Positions 1-7,641 of a DNA stretch of 48,427 nt are shown one piece after another. Both the position numbers and the translations under genes were made by a program. The notes beneath the pieces were generated by a model. It was not told the DNA's origin. It saw only the letters and a list, made by a program, of their open reading frames with translations, and did not search any database. The DNA is taken from positions 13,375 to 61,801 of the forward strand of contig DAFS01000015.1 in NCBI GenBank assembly GCA_002495525.1, given 5' to 3'. The stretch's first letter is position 1. Every line of letters starts with the position of its first letter. This stretch comes from Euryarchaeota archaeon UBA89. Lineage in GTDB: Archaea; Thermoplasmatota; Poseidoniia; Poseidoniales; Thalassarchaeaceae.

Positions 1-566
1 TCACCTACTGGCTGAACTAATTCAACCGGTTTGTAAGATATCTCATCAACCTCTTTAACCTCTTCTTCCGGTATCTCAAACTTGGTGACAAATTCAGGAG
101 CATCTTCAGGTTTCAAAACATAATCCTCTTCTTCTTCATCAATAGGTTCTGGATGATCTACAGTTAGAGCAAATGAAGGATTTTTTGAAACTACTATTCC
201 ATCATCATCATCATATTGCTGAACATCTATAGTTACATCGTCAATTTGGAAAGTTGTTTTAGACCAATCGATTATTTCTTCGGACTCTTCTTCATCAAAG
301 TCACCTAATAGTTCATCAAAAAGATCGTTTGTGATTTCTTCATTTGGTCCCGAATCTTGTTGAAATGAGGGTTTTTGGAGTTCATAAAAGCATAATTTAC
401 AGTTTATTGCATCTACATCATTCTTATGTTGGCATGCAGGACATAACTTTCCCGGTTCCTCCGTATTCCTCCAATTCCGAAACTTATCGAACACCCTGCA
501 TCCCCTCAGACATTCGCACTCGACAAAACATACCGTATAATCCTCACGTGAGAAAGTGTAAATCAA
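1..566 (-). CDS. Cys-rich zinc-ribbon acidic protein, 3' end outside window
   Basis: An open minus-strand frame runs from about 566 off the left edge (roughly 188 codons visible). The N-terminal part has four cysteines in a short stretch (CFVECECLRGC), then a zinc-ribbon pattern CPAC (about residues 43-46) and CKLC (about 57-60). The rest is strongly acidic, rich in Asp and Glu with several Pro, and looks disordered. No family is recognised. The start is uncertain: TTG at 566 is the last usable start before the Cys cluster, and an in-frame ATG at 632 would overlap the divergent helicase start. A zinc-binding adaptor or membrane-associated protein is possible, but the function is unknown. Confidence 0.5.
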   Translation of the reverse strand, partial: MIYTFSREDYTVCFVECECLRGCRVFDKFRNWRNTEEPGKLCPACQHKNDVDAINCKLCFYELQKPSFQQDSGPNEEITNDLFDELLGDFDEEESEEIIDWSKTTFQIDDVTIDVQQYDDDDGIVVSKNPSFALTVDHPEPIDEEEEDYVLKPEDAPEFVTKFEIPEEEVKEVDEISYKPVELVQPVG

Positions 567-630
567 TAAATTGAATATTTCTGAATATACACTAGAAAGC
601 GTGATGTGTGTATTCTCTCTGCATATAATC

Positions 631-2556
631 ATGGGAGGAGGTTCAGACGGCCCTCCTGTAAAATTTAATAGAAGTCAAGACCATCATGAATTATACTTAA
701 ATCTCATAAAATGGGAACTAGATGATGAAATGCAAAATGTTCGAGAAAAATTACAAAACTGGAATAAAAAAAGGCTGATTGAAAACGGAATTACACTTTT
801 TGATTTGATTGGAAAAAATGATGGTTGGTTATTCGGGCAAAGAATTGTTAAATTCACTAATAAGAAAAAGAATGATATGGGTTTTCATCGCTTCAGACAG
901 GGAGATATTGTACTAATTTCAAGAAAAGATCCTTTGAAAGAAACCCCTCTAGAAGGCACTATTTATTCAACGTCTAGATCTTCAATAAAAATTGTATTCT
1001 CAGATACGCCTAAAGATATTAGAAAACATACTTGGAGACTTGACAAAGGAGCCAATAGAATTGCTTTTGATAGGATGAGAGATGCTCTAAATAGTATATT
1101 TGATGAAGATGGAGGGGTTCCTTTGAGAGATCTATTACTTGGTATGGTACATGACCCTCCAGGCACTGCTAGTCTGATACCAGAACTTGGAGGAGCAAGG
1201 GGGAGAACTACTACTTATGCCCATGATCTAAACCAACCTCAATTAATTGCATCAAAAGCTGCTGTTGAAAGGAGATTAACATTAATTCAGGGACCACCAG
1301 GTACTGGAAAAACTCATACTGCAGTAAGAATATTAGAATCTTGGTCGAAAATGGATATTGGAACTATACTAGCTGTAGCTGATTCAAATGTTGCAGTTGA
1401 TAATTTGCTTGAAGGATTACTGGCTAGAGGCGTAAGAGTTGTGAGATTAGGACAACCGGTAAAGGTTAGAGAGAAATTAAGAATGGCTACAATGGATGCG
1501 AAAATGGAAAATCATCCTTTGAGAAGAGATTTAGATACTCAATTGGAACTAAATGATAAATTGAATAGAAGGATTAGTTCAATGAAAGGTAAAGAAAAGG
1601 GATTGGCTTATCGAGATATCAAAAAGGGATGGAAAGAAATTCGAAGAATTGAAAATCAAATTAGAGATGATATCTTAGATAGGACACAAGTTGTTTGTTG
1701 TACGTGCATAGGATCTGGAAATGAAATTCTAGATGGAAGGAGATTTCCTCAAGTATTGATTGATGAAGCAACACAGGCTACAGAGCCAGCATCGTTAGTA
1801 GCATTAACTAGAGGAGCAAGGCAAGTTGTATTAGTAGGAGATCATAAACAATTACCTCCGACTGTGATATCATTTAGAGCAGAAGAAAAAGGCTTGAAGA
1901 GGTCATTATTTGAAAGATTAGTAGACTTAGGAATTGAACCTTTACTTTTGTCTACACAATACAGAATGCACCCCGCAATCTCAAAATTTCCAAATCAACA
2001 TTTTTATTCAGGTAGGTTAGATGATGGTGTAAAATCTGAGAATCGTCTAGCTCCCGCCGGTTTACTTTGGCCCGATTGGGATAACCCTGTTGCATTTGTC
2101 CCAGTTGATGGAGGAGAAATTGTTTCCCCGGATGGAACATCTAGAGAGAATCCTACTGAGGTATCATGGGTGATAAAAATTCTAAATGATATATTGGAAG
2201 CAGGAGAAATTACAAAGAAAGACATTGGAATAATTACTCCTTACGCCGGACAAGTGAGAGCTATTCGTAATTCAATGAGTGAAAAATTAGATGATGTTGA
2301 AGTAAAAACTGTTGATGGTTATCAAGGAAGAGAAAAGGAAGTAATCATTTTCTCATGCGTTAGATCAAATACCCAAAAAAATATTGGATTTTTATCTGAA
2401 ATGAGAAGATTAAATGTGGCCTTAACCAGAGCAAAAAGGGGATTGATTGTTATTGGCGACCCGGCAACTTTGCGTAATGATAAGAATTGGAGAGCATGGC
2501 TAGAGTATATTCGTGATAGTAAGTTTGAGGCGTGGCACCTCTTGGGAATGAATTGA
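631..2556 (+). CDS. SMUBP-2/IGHMBP2-like superfamily 1B helicase
   Basis: ATP-dependent DNA/RNA helicase of the UPF1-like SF1B group (IGHMBP2/SMUBP-2, Dna2 relatives). With the ATG at 631 it has 641 residues. Visible motifs in order: Walker A GPPGTGKT (about 221-228), motif II with DEATQA (about 378), GDHKQLPPT (motif III), QYRMHP (motif IV, about 443), GYQGREKE (motif V, about 563) and NVALTRAK (motif VI, about 595). The region before Walker A resembles the N-terminal beta-barrel domain of IGHMBP2. The frame is also open from a TTG at 571, but family alignment begins just after 631, so I prefer 631. It is first in a tightly spaced run with an RDD protein, Sua5 and methionine aminopeptidase. 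Family certain; substrate in the cell unknown. Confidence 0.93.
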   Translation: MGGGSDGPPVKFNRSQDHHELYLNLIKWELDDEMQNVREKLQNWNKKRLIENGITLFDLIGKNDGWLFGQRIVKFTNKKKNDMGFHRFRQGDIVLISRKDPLKETPLEGTIYSTSRSSIKIVFSDTPKDIRKHTWRLDKGANRIAFDRMRDALNSIFDEDGGVPLRDLLLGMVHDPPGTASLIPELGGARGRTTTYAHDLNQPQLIASKAAVERRLTLIQGPPGTGKTHTAVRILESWSKMDIGTILAVADSNVAVDNLLEGLLARGVRVVRLGQPVKVREKLRMATMDAKMENHPLRRDLDTQLELNDKLNRRISSMKGKEKGLAYRDIKKGWKEIRRIENQIRDDILDRTQVVCCTCIGSGNEILDGRRFPQVLIDEATQATEPASLVALTRGARQVVLVGDHKQLPPTVISFRAEEKGLKRSLFERLVDLGIEPLLLSTQYRMHPAISKFPNQHFYSGRLDDGVKSENRLAPAGLLWPDWDNPVAFVPVDGGEIVSPDGTSRENPTEVSWVIKILNDILEAGEITKKDIGIITPYAGQVRAIRNSMSEKLDDVEVKTVDGYQGREKEVIIFSCVRSNTQKNIGFLSEMRRLNVALTRAKRGLIVIGDPATLRNDKNWRAWLEYIRDSKFEAWHLLGMN

Positions 2557-2565
2557 GGGGATGCT

Positions 2566-3141
2566 ATGAACGACCATGATTCACCAATTTCTATCAATAA
2601 AGGCGGTACTACGCTTGCTAAGGCATTGGTGTCTGAAGAAGGTGGACATTGGCCCGTTCCAGAAGGAACTATATTGGCATCAGGAGTAAGAAGAGTAGCT
2701 TCTTTTGTCTTAGATACTACAATTGTTAATACAATCTTACTAATATTTTCCAAAGGGAAAATGATTAATGCATGGAACCTCACACTCTGGTCTTCTTCCA
2801 ACTTTCATCATGCTTTAGCTATGGGCATAATTATCTTAATTTCTCATTGGCTTTATTGGAAATATACAGGTTTGTATTATTCTCGTTCTTTCGGACAAAA
2901 ATTAATGGGTTTGGCTGTTCTAGCAGAGGATGGTTCAGAAATGACTAATAGGATGTGGGAAATACGGGCTTGGAAGAAACTAGTATACCTAATATTCCCT
3001 TTCAGTTTCTACTTTGGAGCATATGATTTGGCTCGTATTTCTCAAAGGCATACACATCAGTCAAATGTAGATTTACGTGTTGGCTCAATAGTTGCTCATG
3101 CAAACTCATTACCTCCTGCGAATAGAAAGCACATTAAGTAG
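2566..3141 (+). CDS. RDD family membrane protein
   Basis: 191 residues with hydrophobic segments at about 45-65, 83-100 and 142-158, arranged as in RDD-domain proteins: the first segment begins with RRVASFVLD (the Arg and Asp of the family name) and the last part contains a conserved-looking NVDLRVGSIV. Also typical is the GLYYSRSFGQKLMGL stretch, matching the family's 'GQTLGKRLLGI'-like region. RDD proteins are small integral membrane proteins of poorly defined role, sometimes linked to ion transport. It starts 9 nt after the helicase stop, so it is probably co-transcribed with it. Confidence 0.75.
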   Translation: MNDHDSPISINKGGTTLAKALVSEEGGHWPVPEGTILASGVRRVASFVLDTTIVNTILLIFSKGKMINAWNLTLWSSSNFHHALAMGIIILISHWLYWKYTGLYYSRSFGQKLMGLAVLAEDGSEMTNRMWEIRAWKKLVYLIFPFSFYFGAYDLARISQRHTHQSNVDLRVGSIVAHANSLPPANRKHIK

Positions 3142-3150
3142 GGTGATATT

Positions 3151-3753
3151 TTGAATAAAAAAGTTGAAGAAGTGTTGAAAGGGAATTGTATAGTTTATCC
3201 CACTTCTACTCTTCCAGCTTTAGGATGTACTCTAACGTCTGAATCCCTAGATGAATTATATAAAATTAAAAAAAGACCAGCGAAAATGATAGTTAGTATA
3301 GGAGTTAGTAACTTAAAACAGGCTTCTGAATTGGTTCATTTAACACACGATTTAGAAAATTTCATGTCGGCATTTCCAGAAGGTTCTCTGACAATAATTC
3401 TCCCTGCAAAAAAAACACTTGATAGTAGATTAGGAGGAGAGAAGATAGCAATTCGTGTTTTAGCTGACCCTGTTGCTAAAGAATTCATTGAGAAAACGGG
3501 TCCATTAACTGCGACTTCTGCTAATATTAGTGGATCAGAACCGTTGAGAGACTGTGAAATGGCTGCAAAAACACTTTCTTCTTCGGAGAATATGGTTTCA
3601 TACATATCGGGGACTTGCTTGGGAGGAGCACCCAGTACCTTGATAGCATGGTATACGGTCTGTAAATCACCCAACGGTAACGAGATTGAGGTTTTGAGAG
3701 AAGGTTTGGTCGAGGAAAAGGAGATTCAAGAATGGTGGAAGAAGCGGACTTAA
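3151..3753 (+). CDS. Sua5/YrdC threonylcarbamoyl-AMP synthase
   Basis: Single-domain YrdC/TsaC-type protein of 200 residues, expected to make threonylcarbamoyl-AMP from threonine, bicarbonate and ATP, the first step of tRNA t6A37 synthesis. Family marks: N-terminal YPTSTLPALGC, KIKKRPAKM (Lys/Arg-rich nucleotide-binding element), SLTIILPAKK, IAIRVLADP and TATSANISG near the end of the domain. The C-terminal Sua5 domain found in many archaeal homologues is absent. The start is TTG at 3151, supported by GGGTGAT 6-12 nt upstream. It is 9 nt after the RDD gene and overlaps the methionine aminopeptidase gene by 22 nt. Pcc1, acting in the next step (KEOPS), is at 38850. Confidence 0.9.
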   Translation: MNKKVEEVLKGNCIVYPTSTLPALGCTLTSESLDELYKIKKRPAKMIVSIGVSNLKQASELVHLTHDLENFMSAFPEGSLTIILPAKKTLDSRLGGEKIAIRVLADPVAKEFIEKTGPLTATSANISGSEPLRDCEMAAKTLSSSENMVSYISGTCLGGAPSTLIAWYTVCKSPNGNEIEVLREGLVEEKEIQEWWKKRT

Positions 3754-4742
3754 AGCAATGGAGAGACGCTGGCCACGTTGCAAGAAGAACTTTGGAAGGC
3801 ATAAAAGATGAGATTCAGGAAGGGAAATCTTGGATAGAAGTAATTGATTCTGCTGAGAGATTTATCAGAAGACATGGGGGGCAAGCAGCGTTTCCAGTTA
3901 CAATTTCTGTAAATGATATTGCTGCTCATTTTACTTCTAGCCATCATGATTTGCCCCCAGAAGGATGGGATAAACCAATGATTTTTGAGAAAGGAGACCT
4001 AGTTAAATTGGATGTTGGCGTTCATATCAAAGGTGCTTTAGCAGATAATGCGCTAACAATAGAAATTGGTAATGGAAATAATCATACAGAGCAAATTAAA
4101 GCGGCTAGAGAGGCTAGAGACGCTTCTATAGAAAAAATGCATCCGGGAACTTCTTGGCATGAAATAGGTAAAGCGGCAGAACAAGTAACCAAAGATGCTG
4201 GATTTCAACCTATCAGAAATTTATGTGGCCATCAACTAGAAAGATGGAATTTACATTCGGGGACTTCGATACCCTCATTTGCCTGTGGACCAAACTCAGG
4301 TTTCAAAGGAAATGCAGAAATTGGAGGTGTTTATGCTATTGAACCATTTAATACGACCGGAGAGTCAGGTATGGTAGAAAATATACCTCCTTCCGGATCA
4401 TCGAACATCTTGAGAGTGACTGGGGACGTCTCAATACGTAAAGCACTTTCAAAAGGAAAATTAAAACCACTAGGTGCAACGATGGCTAGATATATCGAAG
4501 AGCGTTATAATACGCTGCCATTCGCTGCTAGATGGGCATATCCATTACTGGAAAAACCATTTCCGAATGAGGACGAAGAATCTTTACAGAAGAAATGGAA
4601 GGCTATGACTAAAAAATTGACTTCAATAAGATTCTTAGAAGTTTACGAAGCTCTGAGGGATGTAGATGGAGGAAATATAGGTCAATTCGAGCACACTGTA
4701 ATCGTCACAGATGGTGGCCCAGAAGTATTAACAGTACTTTGA
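3732..4742 (+). CDS. map: Type II methionine aminopeptidase
   Basis: Removes initiator methionine from new proteins; cytoplasmic metallopeptidase of clan MG, family M24. All five metal ligands of the pita-bread fold are visible: D94 and D105 (in LDVGVHIKGALAD), H167 (CGH), E204 (IEPFN) and E320 (QFEHTV). The long insertion between H167 and the last Glu, and the GHQLERWNLHSG segment, identify the archaeal/eukaryotic type II enzyme. It has 336 residues, longer than most archaeal MetAP (about 295-300). The ATG at 3732 lies inside the end of the Sua5 gene and is preceded by AAAGGAG with good spacing, so translational coupling is likely. Confidence 0.93.
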   Translation: MVEEADLKQWRDAGHVARRTLEGIKDEIQEGKSWIEVIDSAERFIRRHGGQAAFPVTISVNDIAAHFTSSHHDLPPEGWDKPMIFEKGDLVKLDVGVHIKGALADNALTIEIGNGNNHTEQIKAAREARDASIEKMHPGTSWHEIGKAAEQVTKDAGFQPIRNLCGHQLERWNLHSGTSIPSFACGPNSGFKGNAEIGGVYAIEPFNTTGESGMVENIPPSGSSNILRVTGDVSIRKALSKGKLKPLGATMARYIEERYNTLPFAARWAYPLLEKPFPNEDEESLQKKWKAMTKKLTSIRFLEVYEALRDVDGGNIGQFEHTVIVTDGGPEVLTVL

Positions 4743-4889
4743 GGAAGAAAATCCTTATTTGTGACTCTTTTACACTTTAACCTAAGAAGGATTATGAATT
4801 ACCAACCCACATCAAACACCGTACAGGTCGTAAGGTTCTGCTGAGTGCATCCCATCCCCTCGCTAATATCTCTCGCCCTGTACACCTTA
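4743..4889. other. Convergent intergenic region with 7-bp inverted repeat
   Basis: A 147-nt gap between the convergent map and EamA genes. It contains GTACAGG at 4821-4827 and its exact complement CCTGTAC at 4877-4883, enclosing about 49 nt that is more GC-rich than its surroundings. This could fold as a closed structure on either strand. No tRNA T-arm or anticodon arm, no convincing C/D boxes and no long T-run are visible. It may be a small RNA, part of two 3' UTRs, or chance. Confidence 0.3.
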
Positions 4890-5804
4890 TTATGAATCAG
4901 TGTTAACTCTAGTATTACCAAATATTGTTACACAAATTACTGATCCTAAAATTAATAATATCCCCATAGATTGTTGGAAAGATGGTTCTTCATCTAAAAT
5001 TAATAATCCCCAAATTATTGTTAAAACCGGCTGTAAAAGTACAGCAAAAGAGGTCTTAGCACCAGGTAATCTTGGTAATGCATAAGTTATTGCGATCCAT
5101 CCAGCTACCTGACAACAAATTGCCAAAAGAATTAACCAAGCGTGATTCGGCCATTCGGGTTGTAGATTAATTGGTTCAACACCGAGGGAATTCAGAGGCA
5201 TCATTCCAATCAGAAAAATCCCTACAGCAGCACCGGCGGTAGCATCGAACTGAAGATTTTGTGCTGGGGCCATTTCTCTATTTGAGTATCTATACACAAT
5301 CAAAAACGAAGAATAGAAAATTGCTGCAAAAACACCAGCAATCACTCCTTTAAGTGGATCTTCACCATACGGCTGATCGTCCCATATTCCAGATATTAAA
5401 ACCAAACCTAACACTACAACAGGTAAAGCTAAAAGTATAGATTTGTTTGGTTTTTCTCCGAGAAATTTCCAACTAACTAACGTAACAATAATCACTTGTG
5501 AATTGCCGATCATTGTCGCTATTCCAGTCCCTATGTAATCAATAGCGGTGTGGTAACCTACAAAATCTAATGAAATCAATAATCCAGCAAATAATGTCAA
5601 CAAACGTGATTCTGGACTACGAGTATCTTCGGAATTAAGAAGAAAAATTATCAAAATCAAAACAGGAAGAGCGTACGCCATACGGAAAAAGGCCCCTGTG
5701 ACAGGATTGGTTTCTGAATATTGATACAATAATGGCGCGAAAGAAATTAATGTCGAGCCGAATAGAGCGATAAACATATTTTTTCGGTCTTCATTGACCG
5801 ACAT
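4890..5804 (-). CDS. EamA/DMT-superfamily permease
   Basis: 304 residues with about ten predicted membrane helices in two EamA repeats, the layout of drug/metabolite exporters such as RhaT/YdcZ relatives. Typical marks are the first-repeat PVTGAFFRMAYALPVLILI segment and the second-repeat AKTSFAVLLQPVLTIIWGLL with the following GSVICVTIFGN. The substrate cannot be told from sequence. The start is the ATG at 5804, 10 nt after the glutaredoxin stop, so it is probably the last gene of a minus-strand unit with bolA and grx. Convergent with map. Confidence 0.88.
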   Translation of the reverse strand: MSVNEDRKNMFIALFGSTLISFAPLLYQYSETNPVTGAFFRMAYALPVLILIIFLLNSEDTRSPESRLLTLFAGLLISLDFVGYHTAIDYIGTGIATMIGNSQVIIVTLVSWKFLGEKPNKSILLALPVVVLGLVLISGIWDDQPYGEDPLKGVIAGVFAAIFYSSFLIVYRYSNREMAPAQNLQFDATAGAAVGIFLIGMMPLNSLGVEPINLQPEWPNHAWLILLAICCQVAGWIAITYALPRLPGAKTSFAVLLQPVLTIIWGLLILDEEPSFQQSMGILLILGSVICVTIFGNTRVNTDS

Positions 5805-5814
5805 CGGTTCCAGC

Positions 5815-6150
5815 TCACTCAGTAGATGTTTCAGATATCATCTTTTGAAGTTCGCCACTTTCATACATTTCCAATGCGATATCGGAGCCACCAATTAGTT
5901 CTCCATTAATGAAAATCTGAGGCATTGTTGGAAAATCGGACCAGGCGCAAATAGATGGAATTGCCCTTGAATCGGAAAGAACATCTATACTGGCCCATTT
6001 TTGTTCGAGCTGCCCCAGAACTGTAGCGGCTCTATTACTAAAACCACATCTTGGTTGTTCAGGAGTACCTTTCATGAACAACACTATTGGGTTATTATCT
6101 ACTATTTCTTGCAATTCATCTGGGGTCCAGTTAAAACTCATTTTATTCAC
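5815..6150 (-). CDS. grxD: Monothiol CGFS glutaredoxin (Grx4/GrxD type)
   Basis: 111-residue single-domain monothiol glutaredoxin. The active site is CGFS with C35, preceded by the family's MKGTPEQPRC segment. Later marks are WSDFPTMPQIFINGELIGG, which holds the cis-proline loop and glutathione-binding residues. CGFS glutaredoxins bind and transfer [2Fe-2S] clusters together with BolA proteins. The gene overlaps bolA by 4 nt (ATGA-type overlap), a strong operon signal. The start is the ATG at 6150, with a second Met three codons later. The type is standard in bacteria and eukaryotes; in archaea it is patchy, so acquisition by transfer is likely. Confidence 0.93.
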   Translation of the reverse strand: MNKMSFNWTPDELQEIVDNNPIVLFMKGTPEQPRCGFSNRAATVLGQLEQKWASIDVLSDSRAIPSICAWSDFPTMPQIFINGELIGGSDIALEMYESGELQKMISETSTE

Positions 6151-6473
6151 TCCTTTTTTTCTCTACGAATATGCACTCCAAAAAATTCTGTTTTTTTCTC
6201 AGAGTGAGGATCAAAAGCAGTGTCAAGTATTGACTCTGCTTGTTCGATAGTCATACATTTCAAATCTAATGCATGAACGATATTTTGAGCGATAAATGGC
6301 TTAAAGTGGTTCAATATCGGTTTCTGTCTTTGTAATGGCCTGACTCCTTCGTAAGAATCTGAAACTACACGTACGTGGAAATGATCGCCACTACCGTGTA
6401 AATCTGTAGCTTCAATTTTTGCATCAGGAACTACTTTTTGTATCTCTGAGACCATCCAGGCTTCGGTCACCAT
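6147..6473 (-). CDS. bolA: BolA-family protein
   Basis: 108 residues. The BolA core shows the GSGDHFHVRVVSDSYEG segment, followed by the position where the family has an R-H-R motif (here LQRQKPIL), then the helix with IVHALDLKCMTIEQ. BolA proteins form [2Fe-2S]-bridged heterodimers with CGFS glutaredoxins; the invariant C-terminal His of the family is represented by a His in the core. A C-terminal tail of about 30 residues (from about 79) goes beyond the usual 80-90 residue length. Directly upstream of, and overlapping, the glutaredoxin gene. Identification rests on fold pattern and neighbour, and is strong. Confidence 0.87.
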   Translation of the reverse strand: MVTEAWMVSEIQKVVPDAKIEATDLHGSGDHFHVRVVSDSYEGVRPLQRQKPILNHFKPFIAQNIVHALDLKCMTIEQAESILDTAFDPHSEKKTEFFGVHIRREKKE

Positions 6474-6521
6474 GTATACTCTCTAGCGTCCGTCCTCTTT
6501 GAACCTCGCTGAAGAAATACT

Positions 6522-7202
6522 TCAATTTTGTAATGCTGAAGTGATTTCTTTTAGATTCTCTTTGATAGTCGCGTCATCATTTATAATTCCGCTACCAATT
6601 ACTGCTACATCTATTCCCCAACTCTTGACTAAAGCGGCATTATAGTGTTTTATTCCTCCATCTATCATTAATTTTGTAGGTATTCCTCCGGAGTCAATCT
6701 GATTATTTATCGCTATTCGGAACTCACGAATCTTTGATTGCATTTCAGGCATGAATGATTGGCCTCCTTTCCCTGGAACTACACTCATTACAAGCACTAA
6801 ATCAAGTTTTGATAAATATGGGAGTACTTCGGATGCGGGTGTATCTGGATTAAGTACAATCCCTGCTTGACATCCGCATGAATGGAGATTTTCAATAAGG
6901 GCGTTGACATCACTTACGGCTTCGACATGAAAAATCACTAAATTTACACCTGCATCCACATATTGCCTCCATGTTTCTTCAGCATTGGTAATCATTAAGT
7001 GACAATCAATAAAAATTTCTGAACCTAGTCTTTGGCGTATGCTACGTACTAAAGAAGGTCCAAAAGTGATTGTCTTATTGATGACCCAATTACCATCCAT
7101 TACATCGAGATGAATCCAATCAATCCCTTCAGATACTAGTTCTTGCATCAGTTTTCCTAACTCACAAAAGTCAGCTGTAAGTATACTAGGAGCTATCTGC
7201 AT
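6522..7202 (-). CDS. rpe: Ribulose-phosphate 3-epimerase
   Basis: Interconverts ribulose 5-phosphate and xylulose 5-phosphate in the non-oxidative pentose phosphate pathway. 226 residues, the normal length of this TIM barrel. Motifs: APSILTADF at the N-terminus, HLDVMDGNWV (metal-binding His and catalytic Asp), CHLM, VVPGKGGQSF (phosphate/loop 6 region; usually PGFGGQ) and IDGGIK with the second catalytic Asp. ATG at 7202. It is transcribed divergently from thioredoxin and may head the transcription unit that continues into bolA, with a 48-nt gap. Confidence 0.93.
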   Translation of the reverse strand: MQIAPSILTADFCELGKLMQELVSEGIDWIHLDVMDGNWVINKTITFGPSLVRSIRQRLGSEIFIDCHLMITNAEETWRQYVDAGVNLVIFHVEAVSDVNALIENLHSCGCQAGIVLNPDTPASEVLPYLSKLDLVLVMSVVPGKGGQSFMPEMQSKIREFRIAINNQIDSGGIPTKLMIDGGIKHYNAALVKSWGIDVAVIGSGIINDDATIKENLKEITSALQN

Positions 7203-7323
7203 AACCTATCCTCTGGTCAATACGATAAGCCCAAGGTACTCAATAGTTACTACTAAAGTTATGATTTAAAATAACAAATTATTATTAGGGGTAATTAGAA
7301 CTCGAAGTTTGTTGGTTGTGAGT

Positions 7324-7641
7324 ATGGGCCGGGTAGTAGATGCGAGTGATGCAGAGTTTGATATGGTGACGAAAAGTAGTGAATGGGTGCTAGTGGATTT
7401 CTGGGCTCCTTGGTGTGGGCCGTGTAAGATGATTGCACCAATTCTAAATCAAATTGCTGAAGAAAGAGATATTACAATCGCTAAAGTAAATACAGATATG
7501 AATCCTCTATCAATGGGTAAATTTGGTTTCAGAGGAATTCCTGCTTTGGTCTTATTTCATAATGGGCAAGTTGTAGACCAGATGACTGGAGCGAGGCCGA
7601 AGCCAATGTTCGATCAGTGGCTAGGAAAATATATGAGTTAA
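7324..7641 (+). CDS. trxA: Thioredoxin
   Basis: 105-residue thioredoxin with the canonical WCGPCK redox site (C31, C34), buried Asp in VDFWAPW (D25) and the cis-proline loop FRGIPALVLF. Cytoplasmic disulfide reductant. The frame is open from a TTG at 7309, but the ATG at 7324 gives the normal family N-terminus. Its stop overlaps the stop of the convergent STAND ATPase gene by 4 nt. It is divergent from rpe across about 120 nt of AT-rich DNA that probably holds both promoters. Confidence 0.95.
   Translation: MGRVVDASDAEFDMVTKSSEWVLVDFWAPWCGPCKMIAPILNQIAEERDITIAKVNTDMNPLSMGKFGFRGIPALVLFHNGQVVDQMTGARPKPMFDQWLGKYMS

Noticed and set aside
4821..4883. A tRNA in the convergent intergenic gap
   Set aside because: The 7-bp terminal stem is present, but there is no anticodon arm, T-arm or conserved TTC loop on either strand.
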